Shown one piece after another: positions 34,634 through 43,734 of a stretch of 64,000 nt of DNA. The notes beneath the pieces were generated by a model that was given only the letters and a program-made list of their open reading frames with translations, made no database searches and had not been told where the DNA came from. Positions within the stretch are counted from its first letter, which is position 1; the number at the start of each line of letters is the position of its first letter. The stretch is from Mariniphaga sp041687255. GTDB taxonomy: Bacteria; Bacteroidota; Bacteroidia; Bacteroidales; Prolixibacteraceae. Where the stretch lies: the NCBI GenBank assembly GCA_041687255.1, contig JAWLCL010000010.1, positions 116,701 to 180,700 on the forward strand, read 5' to 3'. A program made the translations under genes and the position numbers.

Positions 34634-35623
34634 ATGGAAAATAGAGTTTTAACGGTTGTTATAACAGGTGCTACAAGTGGTATTGGTCGTGCCACGGCAC
34701 TGGAATTTGCGCGGAAAGGATATAAGCTTGCCCTCACAGCCCGCAGACAGGATATATTAAATGCAGTTGCAGCTGAATGCGACCGGTTAGGAGGTCAGAC
34801 GTTTACCTGGGCCATCGATGTTTCAGATGAACAGATGGTTTATGAGTTTGCAAAAAAGGCCAATAGTGAGTTTGGCAGTATCGACATTTGGGTGAATAAT
34901 GCTGCAGTAGCCATGATGGGTCCTTTCGAAGAGACACCAATGGAAAGTATAAGACGTTTGCTTGATGTTAATCTGATGGGTTATATGTATGGAGCACGTA
35001 CCGCATTAAGTTATTTTCGCAAGCAGAATCGTGGTACGCTTATTAATGTGGCTTCACAGGTGAGTCTTTCCGGTCAGCCATATTCCATTGCATACACCAC
35101 CAGTAAATCGGCTATAAGAGGTATGACTAAATGCCTGCAGCAGGAAATGGCTTATGAGGAAAACATAAATATATGTTCGGTGCTTCCGGCTACTATTGAT
35201 ACTCCGCTGTTTCAGAATGCCGCCAACTACATGGGGAGGAAGGTAAAAGCCATGGAGCCTGTTATTGATGCCCGGACTGTTGCTGAAGAAATTGTTTCGC
35301 TGGTTAAACATCCAAAGCCTGAAGTGATGGTAGGTTATATGGCCAGTCTGGGTATGGTGCTGAATTTTTTAGCACCCAATTTGTCTGCGCGACTTTATAA
35401 TAAGCAGGTAAAAGATAAACATTTCAGTGATGAGCTGACAGAGCCTAATCCAGGGAACCTGTTTGAACCTAAAGAACAGGCTTCAATCGACGGAGGATGG
35501 CTTGAAGGAAAAGATTCGGATGGAATGTCTGCACGTGTAAGCAGTACTTTTTGGATGGCGCTTATTACAGGGAGTATTATTGCGGCTTCTGCAACTGCTG
35601 CCGTTCTTATAAAACGTGACTAG
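34634..35623 (+). CDS. SDR-family oxidoreductase with C-terminal membrane anchor
   Basis: This 329-residue protein shows VVITGATSGIGRATALEFA (TGxxxGIG), WVNNAAVAM (NNA-type), INVASQVSLSGQPYSIAYTT with catalytic Ser and the Tyr-x3-Lys as YTTSKSA, and LPATIDTPLFQNA. The last ~25 residues (MALITGSIIAASATAAVLI) form a hydrophobic anchor, so it is membrane-tethered. This long SDR type is widespread in bacteria and has no single known substrate. I prefer the ATG at 34634 to one at 34556, which adds 26 non-family residues. The alpha/beta hydrolase starts 5 bp after its stop. Confidence 0.88.
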   Translation: MENRVLTVVITGATSGIGRATALEFARKGYKLALTARRQDILNAVAAECDRLGGQTFTWAIDVSDEQMVYEFAKKANSEFGSIDIWVNNAAVAMMGPFEETPMESIRRLLDVNLMGYMYGARTALSYFRKQNRGTLINVASQVSLSGQPYSIAYTTSKSAIRGMTKCLQQEMAYEENINICSVLPATIDTPLFQNAANYMGRKVKAMEPVIDARTVAEEIVSLVKHPKPEVMVGYMASLGMVLNFLAPNLSARLYNKQVKDKHFSDELTEPNPGNLFEPKEQASIDGGWLEGKDSDGMSARVSSTFWMALITGSIIAASATAAVLIKRD

Positions 35624-35628
35624 CTACC

Positions 35629-36402
35629 ATGAGATTTGCTCGGGAAACCTATATTGAAACAGGCAGGACAAAATTTTATACCCGTATCTATCGTTCAGCC
35701 CCGGAGGATTCGGGAAGGGAAAAAATTGTACTGGTGCATGGATTGGGCATGTCGGGCTCCTACTTGTATCCCCTGGCAAAAGAATTATCAGACAGTTATA
35801 CAGTATATGTCCCCGATTTGCCGGGATTTGGCAAAAGCAGCAAACCTCCTCATGTTTTGACAATTCAGGAGCTGGCCGATGCTTTAAACGAATGGGCCCA
35901 TTTATTTCCGGTGGAGAAGGCCTGGTATCTGGGAAATTCTATAGGTTGTCAGATTATTGTAGATTTTACGGTTCGTTATAGTTATATGATTAAGGGTGCA
36001 ATGCTTCAGGGATCTGCTATCGATCCCTACAGGAGAAGTTTTTTCCGTCAACTGGTTTTATTTGGAATGCTTGCCAGATATGAACCAGCCTCTCTGATGA
36101 TGATCTTGCTGAAAGATTACTTGAAGAGTGGCATTAAAAGGGTATTAAAAACTCTAGAATATGCAATTAGTTATAAAACAGAAGACTTCCTACCGCTGAT
36201 GAAGGTACCCGCTGTTGTTATTTGGGGGGAAAACGATGTTCTAGTTTCGCAGAAGTGGTCTGAAGAAGCTGCATCTTTAATTCCTTTGGGGAACTTAAAA
36301 ATAATTACTGGAGAATCCCATACAATAAATTATACCAATCCACAATTGCTGGCAAAAATTGCTTCTGAATTTATTAGTAGCAAAACAAAAAAAAGCACAT
36401 GA
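35629..36402 (+). CDS. Alpha/beta-fold hydrolase
   Basis: This is a 257-residue protein. The fold shows IVLVHGLGMSGSYL (oxyanion), YVPDLPGFGKSSKP, the nucleophile elbow WYLGNSIGCQI with Ser, VIWGENDVLV with the acid Asp, and ITGESHTINY with the catalytic His. It probably acts on small esters or C-C bonds. It is coupled to the membrane-anchored SDR (5 bp gap), so the two may modify the same substrate in sequence. No signal peptide. Confidence 0.87.
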   Translation: MRFARETYIETGRTKFYTRIYRSAPEDSGREKIVLVHGLGMSGSYLYPLAKELSDSYTVYVPDLPGFGKSSKPPHVLTIQELADALNEWAHLFPVEKAWYLGNSIGCQIIVDFTVRYSYMIKGAMLQGSAIDPYRRSFFRQLVLFGMLARYEPASLMMILLKDYLKSGIKRVLKTLEYAISYKTEDFLPLMKVPAVVIWGENDVLVSQKWSEEAASLIPLGNLKIITGESHTINYTNPQLLAKIASEFISSKTKKST

Positions 36403-36676
36403 AACTGCCCTCGTGTAAATCTGTTAAGGAAATACCCTCAAATTTTTTCCGCCGGTTTCAATTCGGGAACGGGGTTTATAAAGACGTTAAAGCAACTATT
36501 TCTAAATCGGTTTTTAGTACAATTATCATAAAGAAACATTTTTATAACTGATAAAAGTGCAATGGTTTGAGCATTATAAAGGGATGGGAAACGAGTGGTG
36601 TGAATGCAAAATTAAATGTAGTTTGATGCCTGAGCAATACCGCCGGCATCAAACTATATAAACTTTTCAGAGACTT
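36403..36676. other. Intergenic region between convergent genes
   Basis: I see no gene, repeat or clear terminator in this 274-base gap. Confidence 0.4.
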
Positions 36677-37261
36677 CTATTGTGCAATATCAAGGTTTAT
36701 TCTTATTTCCGGTTTAACCAGGGCAGGATTAATTCCCAATGATTTCATCATGAGGTCATAGTCTTCAATGTTATGAGCTTTTTGGGCTGCAAAATCGGCC
36801 GGGAGAACAACGATACGAAATACCTGGTCAAGTGCTTCAGCAGGAAGCAGGGTGTCGAAATCAACGGTGCCATCGAGGAATATCTGCACATCCACAAAAG
36901 TGTGGTCAAAATTGTATTGCAGTATTCCTTCATCGAGCATTATAGTCTGGGGCAGCAGCCGCCATACGTCAAATGTTTCCCCATCTTCACCTTCGGTTAC
37001 TTCCCACAGGATATAAACCAAAACTACGTCGCTTTCAAAAACTTCTATGGTATTGGGGAATTCATAAAACAAACTGAAGTTATTTTCGGGAAGGAAATCC
37101 CCTTCAATTTCAAAAACAGAAGGAAGCAGAATACCTCCATCTTCTCCATTTTCTCCGGGTACTCCAGGTTCTCCAGGAGGTCCCGGAGGTCCTTGTGGCC
37201 CTTCACAGGCAGCGAATATTGCGAGGGTAAATACCAGAATGAGGCGGGTAAGTTTTTTCAT
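36677..37261 (-). CDS. Lipoprotein with a short collagen-like Gly-X-Y stretch
   Basis: This 194-residue protein has a lipoprotein signal (LVFTLAIFAAC, Cys at about residue 19). Immediately after the lipidated Cys follow about eight Gly-X-Y triplets rich in Pro (GPQGPPGPPGEPG, VPGENGEDG), a minimal collagen-like stalk. The rest is beta-rich (FEIEGDFLPENNFSLFYEFP, VVLVYILWEVTEG, DTLLPAEALDQVFRIVVLP). Such short stalks after the lipobox occur in Bacteroidota surface lipoproteins and could trimerise and lift the C-terminal domain off the membrane. Function unknown. The ATG at 37259-37261 gives the cleanest signal peptide. Confidence 0.75.
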   Translation of the reverse strand: MKKLTRLILVFTLAIFAACEGPQGPPGPPGEPGVPGENGEDGGILLPSVFEIEGDFLPENNFSLFYEFPNTIEVFESDVVLVYILWEVTEGEDGETFDVWRLLPQTIMLDEGILQYNFDHTFVDVQIFLDGTVDFDTLLPAEALDQVFRIVVLPADFAAQKAHNIEDYDLMMKSLGINPALVKPEIRINLDIAQ

Positions 37262-37447
37262 GATTAAAGTATTAGTGTTAAACATATGCTAATGATAAGC
37301 AACATTGGTGCCAAATGTTTTTTGATAAATAAATTTTCTTCCGCAAGAAATGTGCAGTAGCAGTGTCTGGATTTACAAAGTCATAACTGATTTTAACAAA
37401 AATTTTGTTTTAAAATTTCTTTCATCTCATATTATGAGTTTTTGTGG

Positions 37448-37477
37448 TTGATTATTCAGGGCAATTTCATAATTTCG
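37448..37477 (+). promoter_or_regulatory. Candidate Bacteroidota promoter of the PqqD operon
   Basis: TTG at 37448-37450 and TAATTTCG at 37470-37477 are separated by exactly 19 bases, matching the -33/-7 (TAnnTTTG) promoter style of Bacteroidota sigma factor ABfr-like with one mismatch. Transcription would start near 37484, about 50 bases before the first gene. Not tested. Confidence 0.45.
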
Positions 37478-37534
37478 ATGAAGGGAAATGCATGATTCAT
37501 AAGTTCGTTCTGAAATAATATATATGTAAATAGC

Positions 37535-37798
37535 ATGAAATTAATCAAGGAAATAAAAATCAGTGATAACGGGTTTGTTTTTAATTCAAATACCGGAGAT
37601 TCATTTCGTCTGAATTATGTGGGGCTGGAGATGTTACGTTTGATTTCTCAGGATAAGGAATTTGAGGAAATAAAGAATGAGTTTACTGGACGTTACGATA
37701 CTGATGAATTAACTTTTGAGAAAGATTTCTATGAATTTTGTTCATTGCTGAAATTGTATCAGATAATTGTCAGTGATAACAGTACAGATTTTAATTGA
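37535..37798 (+). CDS. PqqD-family protein (RiPP-recognition-element-like)
   Basis: This 87-residue protein shows the PqqD pattern: NGFVFNSNTGDSFRLNYVGL, LRLISQDKEFEEIKNEFTGR, YDTDELTFEKDFYEFCSLLK and YQIIV. This fold (three strands plus a winged HTH) binds leader peptides as a partner or chaperone of modifying enzymes in RiPP pathways. It is the first gene of a packed operon: its stop (37796-37798) lies 8 bases before the ATG of the ATP-grasp gene and overlaps an alternative TTG start. I see no precursor peptide with a core region nearby, so here it may present a protein or a carrier-like substrate instead. Confidence 0.75.
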   Translation: MKLIKEIKISDNGFVFNSNTGDSFRLNYVGLEMLRLISQDKEFEEIKNEFTGRYDTDELTFEKDFYEFCSLLKLYQIIVSDNSTDFN

Positions 37799-37806
37799 AT
37801 CCTGAA

Positions 37807-38853
37807 ATGAAAAAGCAACAGATAACTCTTGCAGTAAGTGGATTGAACAATACTGATAACCCGGGTCCGGGGGTGCCATTTATACGTGGATTGAAGGAAT
37901 CGGAGGAATTTGATGTGCGGGTAATTGGTCTTGTTTATGAAAATTTGGAACCGGGAATTTATATGGATGGATTGTGCAGCCGCGTTTTTCAGGTTCCTTA
38001 TCCTTCATCGGGGTCGGACGATTTGATTGAACGCATTGAAGATATTCACCGTCAGGAAAAAATTGATGTGCTGGTTCCCAATTTTGATGCGGAACTTTTT
38101 TCTTTTATGAAAAATGAAGAACGTTTGCATAACCAGGGAATTCGTACCTTTTTACCCACATTCCAACAGTTTCAGGAGCGGGAAAAACACCGGCTTCCTG
38201 AATTTGGTAAAAAGTATGGCATAAAAGTTCCTGCAAGCATCAATTTGGGCAGTCTGGGACAGATAACCGAAGTGGAAGATAAGTTCGATTACCCAGTTAT
38301 GGTGAAGGGGCAATTCTATGATGCTTATCTGGCTAGCAATAAGGAACAGGTGAAGCAAGCCTTTATGAAAATTTCATCCAAATGGGGGTTTCCTGTTATT
38401 GCCCAGGAATTTGTTTCAGGAACCGAAGTAAATGTGGTAGCTCTCGGCGACGGGCATGGAAATACTGTGGCTGCCGTACCCATGCGCAAACAATATACGA
38501 CGGATAAAGGAAAGGCCTGGGGAGGAATTACTCTGGCTGATGAAAAGATGATGTATCTTACCCGTTCATTAATCACAAGTACCAAATGGAGAGGGGGTAT
38601 GGAGCTTGAGCTGATAAAAACCCGCACAGGAGAGTACTACCTTATTGAAATCAATCCCCGGATTCCTGCGTGGGTGTATCTTGCCGTGGGGGCCGGCCAG
38701 AATATTCCCGAGGCTTTGGTAATGCTGGCATTGGGCAGAGAGGTGAAGCCTATGAAATTTTATAAAATCGGGAAAATGTTTGTGCGTTATTCGTATGACT
38801 TACTGGTAGATCTGGAAAAATTTGCTGCTATTTCAATGAACAGAGAAATATAA
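37807..38853 (+). CDS. ATP-grasp ligase
   Basis: This 348-residue protein has an ATP-grasp fold with CarB/PylC-like order. An N-terminal Rossmann-like domain (VSGLNNTDNPGPGVPFIRGL, DVLVPNFDAELFSFM) is followed by the lysine-containing ATP-binding region YPVMVKGQFYDAYLA, the acidic adenine-binding QEFVSGTEVNVVALGDG, and the metal-binding end GEYYLIEINPRIPAW. Such enzymes join a carboxylate to an amine or thiol through an acyl phosphate. The partners here (PqqD and an amino-acid decarboxylase) suggest amide-bond formation with an amino acid or polyamine. The substrate is unknown. The next gene starts 2 bp after the stop. Confidence 0.85.
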   Translation: MKKQQITLAVSGLNNTDNPGPGVPFIRGLKESEEFDVRVIGLVYENLEPGIYMDGLCSRVFQVPYPSSGSDDLIERIEDIHRQEKIDVLVPNFDAELFSFMKNEERLHNQGIRTFLPTFQQFQEREKHRLPEFGKKYGIKVPASINLGSLGQITEVEDKFDYPVMVKGQFYDAYLASNKEQVKQAFMKISSKWGFPVIAQEFVSGTEVNVVALGDGHGNTVAAVPMRKQYTTDKGKAWGGITLADEKMMYLTRSLITSTKWRGGMELELIKTRTGEYYLIEINPRIPAWVYLAVGAGQNIPEALVMLALGREVKPMKFYKIGKMFVRYSYDLLVDLEKFAAISMNREI

Positions 38854-38855
38854 TC

Positions 38856-40196
38856 ATGGAAAAATTAAAGTACGAGAAACCGGTAATAAGCAAGATTACG
38901 GCGGGAGTTCCCGATAAGTTTGGGTTACCGGTAAAACCTAAATTCATTTCTGAAATAAATGGTGTCCCTGTTAGCCGTCTGATGGAGCAGTTTGGCTCGC
39001 CCGTGTTTGTATTTTCTGAAAAAACAATCAGGGAAACTTTTTCCCAGGCACGCAGAGCATTTGAAACCCGCTATCCTAAGGTACAGTTTGCATGGTCGTA
39101 CAAAACAAATTACCTCGATGCCATTTGCTCCATCTTCCATGAAGAAGGTGCCTGGGCAGAAGTAGTTTCAGCATTTGAGTTTGAGAAAGCACTGGCCCTG
39201 GGTGTAAAAGGTTCGCAAATTTTGTTCAACGGACCAGAAAAATCGAGTGAAGATTTAACGCTTGCTATTAATGAAAATGCTTGCATCCATATCGATCATT
39301 TTGATGAACTGTACCAGCTTATTGAACTAACACAGAAACTTAATAAAGTGGCACGCGTAGCCATTCGTATTAATATGGATACCGGTATTTATCCAATGTG
39401 GGACAGGTTTGGCTTCAACTATGAAAATGGTGAAGCCTGGAATGCCCTAAACCGCATTATGCTTTCCGATAAACTGGAGCTGATTGGCCTGCATACTCAC
39501 ATCGGCACTTATATTATGGCCACATCAGCATATGTAGTGGCTGTTAATAAGCTAGCCAACCTTTACATGGCAATCCATCGAAAGTTCAATTATTGGCTGA
39601 AGTATATCGACTTAGGTGGCGGTTTTGCCTCTAAGAATACCCTCAAAGGGTCGTACATGCCTGGTTCAGAAACCTGCCCCTCTTTCGATGAATATGCCGA
39701 GGCCATTACAAATGCGCTTATTTCATCAGAGATTCCTCATGATAATTTGCCGGTATTGTTTCTTGAAACCGGTAGGGCACTTATTGATGATTCGGGTTAT
39801 TTGCTTACTACAGTATTGGCCAATAAACGTCTGTCAACAGGCCGCCGCAGTATGGTAATCGATGCAGGAGTAAATCTGCTGTTTACTTCGTTTTGGTATA
39901 ATCTGGGAGTTTATCCCAGCAAGCCTGGTTCAGATCATGTTGAAGATACTACCATTTATGGTCCGCTATGCATGAACATTGATGTTGTTCGGGAGGCAAT
40001 AAATTTTCCGCATGTAAAGATAGGTGACCAGCTTGTTATCGAAAGGGTTGGAGCATACAATGTAACTCAATGGATGCAGTTCATAACCTACCGGCCTAAT
40101 GTGGTATTAATTGATTTGGAAGGAAATCAGCATATAATCAGAAAAAAAGAAAACATGGAATCTTTTAAAAGTTTAGAAATGAATCCGAAGAAATAA
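38856..40196 (+). CDS. Group IV PLP decarboxylase (DAP/ornithine/lysine decarboxylase family)
   Basis: This 446-residue alanine-racemase-fold enzyme has the PLP-binding Lys83 in FAWSYKTNY, LIGLHTHIGT (His/Gly over the ring), YIDLGGGFA (phosphate-binding loop), LFLETGRAL, and Cys372 in YGPLCMNIDVV at the position of the active-site Cys. The Asp/Glu pair that selects alpha,omega-diamino acids is not obvious: the usual CESGD or CDGLD is CMNID here. The substrate is therefore uncertain. It probably makes an amine that the ATP-grasp enzyme, encoded 2 bp upstream, can use, or decarboxylates the conjugate. The next gene follows by 5 bp. Confidence 0.85.
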   Translation: MEKLKYEKPVISKITAGVPDKFGLPVKPKFISEINGVPVSRLMEQFGSPVFVFSEKTIRETFSQARRAFETRYPKVQFAWSYKTNYLDAICSIFHEEGAWAEVVSAFEFEKALALGVKGSQILFNGPEKSSEDLTLAINENACIHIDHFDELYQLIELTQKLNKVARVAIRINMDTGIYPMWDRFGFNYENGEAWNALNRIMLSDKLELIGLHTHIGTYIMATSAYVVAVNKLANLYMAIHRKFNYWLKYIDLGGGFASKNTLKGSYMPGSETCPSFDEYAEAITNALISSEIPHDNLPVLFLETGRALIDDSGYLLTTVLANKRLSTGRRSMVIDAGVNLLFTSFWYNLGVYPSKPGSDHVEDTTIYGPLCMNIDVVREAINFPHVKIGDQLVIERVGAYNVTQWMQFITYRPNVVLIDLEGNQHIIRKKENMESFKSLEMNPKK

Positions 40197-40201
40197 TTTA
40201 T

Positions 40202-42430
40202 ATGTTATCCATTACCCTTAACGGGAAAGCTATATTGAACTCAATCCTTAACAGCTATTCGCAGGTGTTTTTTTCTACTTCGAAAATACTGGCGGTGTTT
40301 CTTTTGGGTATTAGTTTTTTTGACTATGGTGCCGGTACGGGTGGATTAGTGGCTGTAATAGTAGCTAATGCGCTGGCATGGGGAATGGGATACAGCAGTT
40401 GGTATCTGCGTTCGGGAATGTATGGGTTCAATGCCTTGCTTGTAGGATTGGGAGTCGGTTTATATTACCAGCCTTCATTCCAGGTTTATATATTGGTAGC
40501 GGTTACAGCACTTACCTGTTTCTTTTTGACTATTGTTTTCCAGGGCGTGTTAGGAAAGTACGGCTTACCTTTTCTAAGCGTGCCCTTTTTGTTGACCATC
40601 TGGATTGTAGCTCTTTCTGCCGGCAGCCTCTCTGCTCTTAACCTCAGCGAACGTGGCATTTTTGTATATAATGAGCTTTATTCCATAGGTGGGAAAGCAT
40701 TTGTCGATTTTTATGAATTTTTGGAGACAAATATAGGTTCTTCATTTATTGGTATTTATTTTCGTTCACTGGGAGCCATATTTTTCCAGACACACCTTCT
40801 GGCAGGTATAATTATCGCAATTGGGTTGCTCATTTATTCGCGCATCACTTTTGTGCTTTCTGTCATTGGTTATTCAGTAGCCTGGCTTTTTTACCGCCTG
40901 GTGGGCATTGAGTTCGATTCTTTAGGATATACCTTCATAGGGTTTAATTATATTCTGACAGCCATTGCTATTGGAGGTTACTACCTGGTGCCGGGCAGGG
41001 GCAGCTTTGGGTGGATAATTCTGTTATTGCCGGCAGTAGTTCTTATTAGTACCAGCTCTCAGCAGGTTTTCCTGCAGTTCAGAATTTCGGCTTATTCATT
41101 GCCGTTTAATGTTGTTGTTCTGATGTTCCTTTATGCCTTGAAATTACGCGAACAACGTCCACGACATTTGGTGGAGACACCGGTACAGATGGGAAAGCCG
41201 GAGAATAACCTTTACCTCTACTCCGGCAATGCTAAACGTTTCCCAGTGGCCTTTCCGGTTTCAGCAGCATTGCCTTTCTACGGAGAGTGGACTGTAACAC
41301 AGGGACACAATGGAGAATATACCCATAAGGGAGAGTGGCGGCATGCATGGGATTTTGTCATTACCGATTTTCAGGGGCAGCAATTTAAAAACAATGGTGA
41401 AATTGCTGATGATTATTACTGTTTTGGGAAAGCTGTGCTGGCTCCTGCCGATGGTAAAGTTGCTGAAGTGATTGATAACATTCACGATAATGCCATAGGG
41501 GACGTTAATATTAAAGATAATTGGGGTAATACGGTTGTTATCAGGCATACCGATACTTTGTATTCAAAACTTAGCCATTTGAAGTTCAAATCTGTGGAAG
41601 TAAAAGCAGGTGATGCCATTAAGAAAGGTCAGCTTATAGGACGTTGCGGTAATTCAGGACGGTCGCCATATCCGCATCTGCACTTCCAGTTTCAGAAGAA
41701 TCCATATGTAGGTTCCATAACCACAGATTATCCTTTTGGTCATTATTTATTGAAAGAAGAAACAGGATATAATTTGCAGTCATTCGATTTCCCGAAAAAA
41801 GGGCAGGTGTTGGTCAACCCTCTTAAAAATGATGTATTGGATAAAGTTCTTCGTTTCACTCCCGGAAGAAGAATGCTTGTGAAGGTGGAAATAGAATCAA
41901 ATAAGGCTAAATGGAAGAAAATAGAAGGTGAGTACAGTTGGATAACAGAGACTGATGCATACAATACCAGTTATTTAAAATGTGAGCAAACAGGTGGATT
42001 AATCTACCTCTACAATCAGGGTGACGTGCACTTTTTTACCAATTACATTGGACGTCATACTTCTCCGCTTTTTTATTTCTATACATCTCTCTTTAAAGTT
42101 CCTTTGGGCTTTCAGTCAGGAAGCCGAATAGTTGATGTATTGCCTGTTCATCTTCTTTTTAGTGGGGTGTTGAAATTTCTGCAGGATTTTGTTGCTCCGT
42201 TATTTTTATTTTTAAGAGCAGAATATCGCCTTGTTATGAAGGAGACCAGTGATATTCTGTCATCGGAAAATGTGAATCTGAAAACGGAAATTATCCGGAA
42301 AGCAGCCGGCAGGACAATCGGTAGTATAAATAGTTCTGTTAGTATTTCTGCAACCGGCGATTTAGAACTACTTATTGAAATTAATGAGGCAAAAATGAAA
42401 ATTTTATGCACAAACGAACCGGAATCATAA
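40202..42430 (+). CDS. Urea-transporter-fold membrane protein fused to an M23 (LytM) domain
   Basis: This is a 742-residue protein. Residues 1-325 form about ten TM segments of the urea transporter (PF03253) fold. Both inverted halves are recognisable: MYGFNALLVGLGVGLYY near 77 and LGYTFIGFNYILTAIAIGG near 245. After a linker, residues about 350-520 form an M23 domain with zinc ligands His381 and Asp384 (RHAWDFV), and His492-x-His494 (PHLHFQF), preceded by LAPADGKVAEV and TVVIRHTDTLYSKLSHLK. The tail (about 530-742) carries a hydrophobic patch (LPVHLLFSGVLKFLQDF). The HxxD spacing is shorter than the usual HxxxD. The fusion suggests that a channel for a small amide- or urea-like solute is tied to a periplasmic peptidase-fold domain. 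Confidence 0.82.
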   Translation: MLSITLNGKAILNSILNSYSQVFFSTSKILAVFLLGISFFDYGAGTGGLVAVIVANALAWGMGYSSWYLRSGMYGFNALLVGLGVGLYYQPSFQVYILVAVTALTCFFLTIVFQGVLGKYGLPFLSVPFLLTIWIVALSAGSLSALNLSERGIFVYNELYSIGGKAFVDFYEFLETNIGSSFIGIYFRSLGAIFFQTHLLAGIIIAIGLLIYSRITFVLSVIGYSVAWLFYRLVGIEFDSLGYTFIGFNYILTAIAIGGYYLVPGRGSFGWIILLLPAVVLISTSSQQVFLQFRISAYSLPFNVVVLMFLYALKLREQRPRHLVETPVQMGKPENNLYLYSGNAKRFPVAFPVSAALPFYGEWTVTQGHNGEYTHKGEWRHAWDFVITDFQGQQFKNNGEIADDYYCFGKAVLAPADGKVAEVIDNIHDNAIGDVNIKDNWGNTVVIRHTDTLYSKLSHLKFKSVEVKAGDAIKKGQLIGRCGNSGRSPYPHLHFQFQKNPYVGSITTDYPFGHYLLKEETGYNLQSFDFPKKGQVLVNPLKNDVLDKVLRFTPGRRMLVKVEIESNKAKWKKIEGEYSWITETDAYNTSYLKCEQTGGLIYLYNQGDVHFFTNYIGRHTSPLFYFYTSLFKVPLGFQSGSRIVDVLPVHLLFSGVLKFLQDFVAPLFLFLRAEYRLVMKETSDILSSENVNLKTEIIRKAAGRTIGSINSSVSISATGDLELLIEINEAKMKILCTNEPES

Positions 42431-43734
42431 TTTTATTGCTTCTGATAACCTCTCTTGTTCAGGCACAGCAGAAGCTGAGTTTCCCTGAAGTGGATAAAAC
42501 CTCGTATGAGTTGTATCTGAAAGGGAATTGGAAAGAACTGATTAAATATTCGGAGCAGGCACGGCAACAGGGAATCGATTTCTTTTATCTGCAGGCGCGA
42601 ACCGGAATTGCTTATTATAACCTGAAAAGATATCGTGCAGCAAGTGAATGGTTTTTGAAAGCGTGGGAAATAGATAAGACGTTCGAGTGGCTGCAGGAAT
42701 ATTTGTACTACAGTTTGATTTTCAGTGGAAGGAATTACGAGGCTTATGTGGTGGCAGATAAATTCACTGCAGCATTGAAAGAAAAAATAAACTATGCTGC
42801 CCGAAAACTAACCGGTACCGGTTTGGAAGCAGGCTACAGTTTTAACCCGGAATTCAACGATCTGAAAGCCGCTTCACATGGTCAGAAGGCGGAAACAGGC
42901 AGTGGTTACGGTGAAGCTTACTACCTGAAAAATTATCATTTTGAATCGTTCGACCTTAGCCACCGGATTGCGCCGTCGATAAATGTAAACCATAATTTCA
43001 CTCATATCGGAATTAACAGAGCTCAACAAATAGACTGGAGTAACAGCAATGAGTTTGAAGCCAAAATAAGGCAGTTTCAATATTTTATAAATCCAAATTT
43101 ATTATTGGGTAAAAAATGGTATGTAGCCCCTTCACTCAGTCTGATCTGGGGCGATTTCTCCTATGCCAGGGGAGGGATACGAGGAAATAATCGTATTTTT
43201 GAGAACGCTAACATAAATTTTCACGATTTAGTATTTTCTGTTTCTACATGGACCCACCTAGGACTTTTTTCACCCGGTGCAGAGTACAATTACGGGAACA
43301 TTAACAATGAAGTTTTCAGCCAATATTCTTTATGGCTAACCTTTTATCCCATTTCAAACCTAAGTCTCTATTTTACACCCCGCCTTTATTTCAAAAGCGA
43401 TGATGAGAACAACTTTGACTATAACACTCTGGGCCTTTCCGGAGGAGTGCAGGCGGGACATGTACATTTTTACCTGCAGTACCTTAATGGCGAAATGGTA
43501 AATTTTATTGAATCGGCAGGTTACGTAGTATCAAACTTTCCCGGTACTTCGGAACAAAAGTTTTCAGGAAGCATTTTTTTTCCAACGGGTAAAAAATACA
43601 AGCTTGTGTTAAGATACATTATGCAGGACATGTCTGAAAGGTATAAGGTTTATAATAACCTGGTGCAAGGCAATACATTAATTTATAATTATACTAAACA
43701 TACCGTAACAGCTGGAATATCATGGAATTTTTAA
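42406..43734 (+). CDS. Outer-membrane beta-barrel with N-terminal TPR-like domain
   Basis: This is a 442-residue protein. Signal peptide IIILLLLITSLVQAQ. Residues about 30-150 are helical, TPR-like (LYLKGNWKELIKYSEQARQQ, YLQARTGIAYYNLKRYRAAS). The rest is a beta-barrel with aromatic strand ends (GLEAGYSFNPEF, YFINPNLLLGKKWYVAPSLS, FYPISNLSLYFTPRLYF) and the terminal strand VTAGISWNF ending in Phe. This resembles YaiO-like barrel proteins. Its start overlaps the UT-M23 gene by 25 bp and its end overlaps the next gene by 13 bp, so translation is coupled. It probably gives the outer-membrane passage for the locus. Confidence 0.8.
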   Translation: MHKRTGIIILLLLITSLVQAQQKLSFPEVDKTSYELYLKGNWKELIKYSEQARQQGIDFFYLQARTGIAYYNLKRYRAASEWFLKAWEIDKTFEWLQEYLYYSLIFSGRNYEAYVVADKFTAALKEKINYAARKLTGTGLEAGYSFNPEFNDLKAASHGQKAETGSGYGEAYYLKNYHFESFDLSHRIAPSINVNHNFTHIGINRAQQIDWSNSNEFEAKIRQFQYFINPNLLLGKKWYVAPSLSLIWGDFSYARGGIRGNNRIFENANINFHDLVFSVSTWTHLGLFSPGAEYNYGNINNEVFSQYSLWLTFYPISNLSLYFTPRLYFKSDDENNFDYNTLGLSGGVQAGHVHFYLQYLNGEMVNFIESAGYVVSNFPGTSEQKFSGSIFFPTGKKYKLVLRYIMQDMSERYKVYNNLVQGNTLIYNYTKHTVTAGISWNF

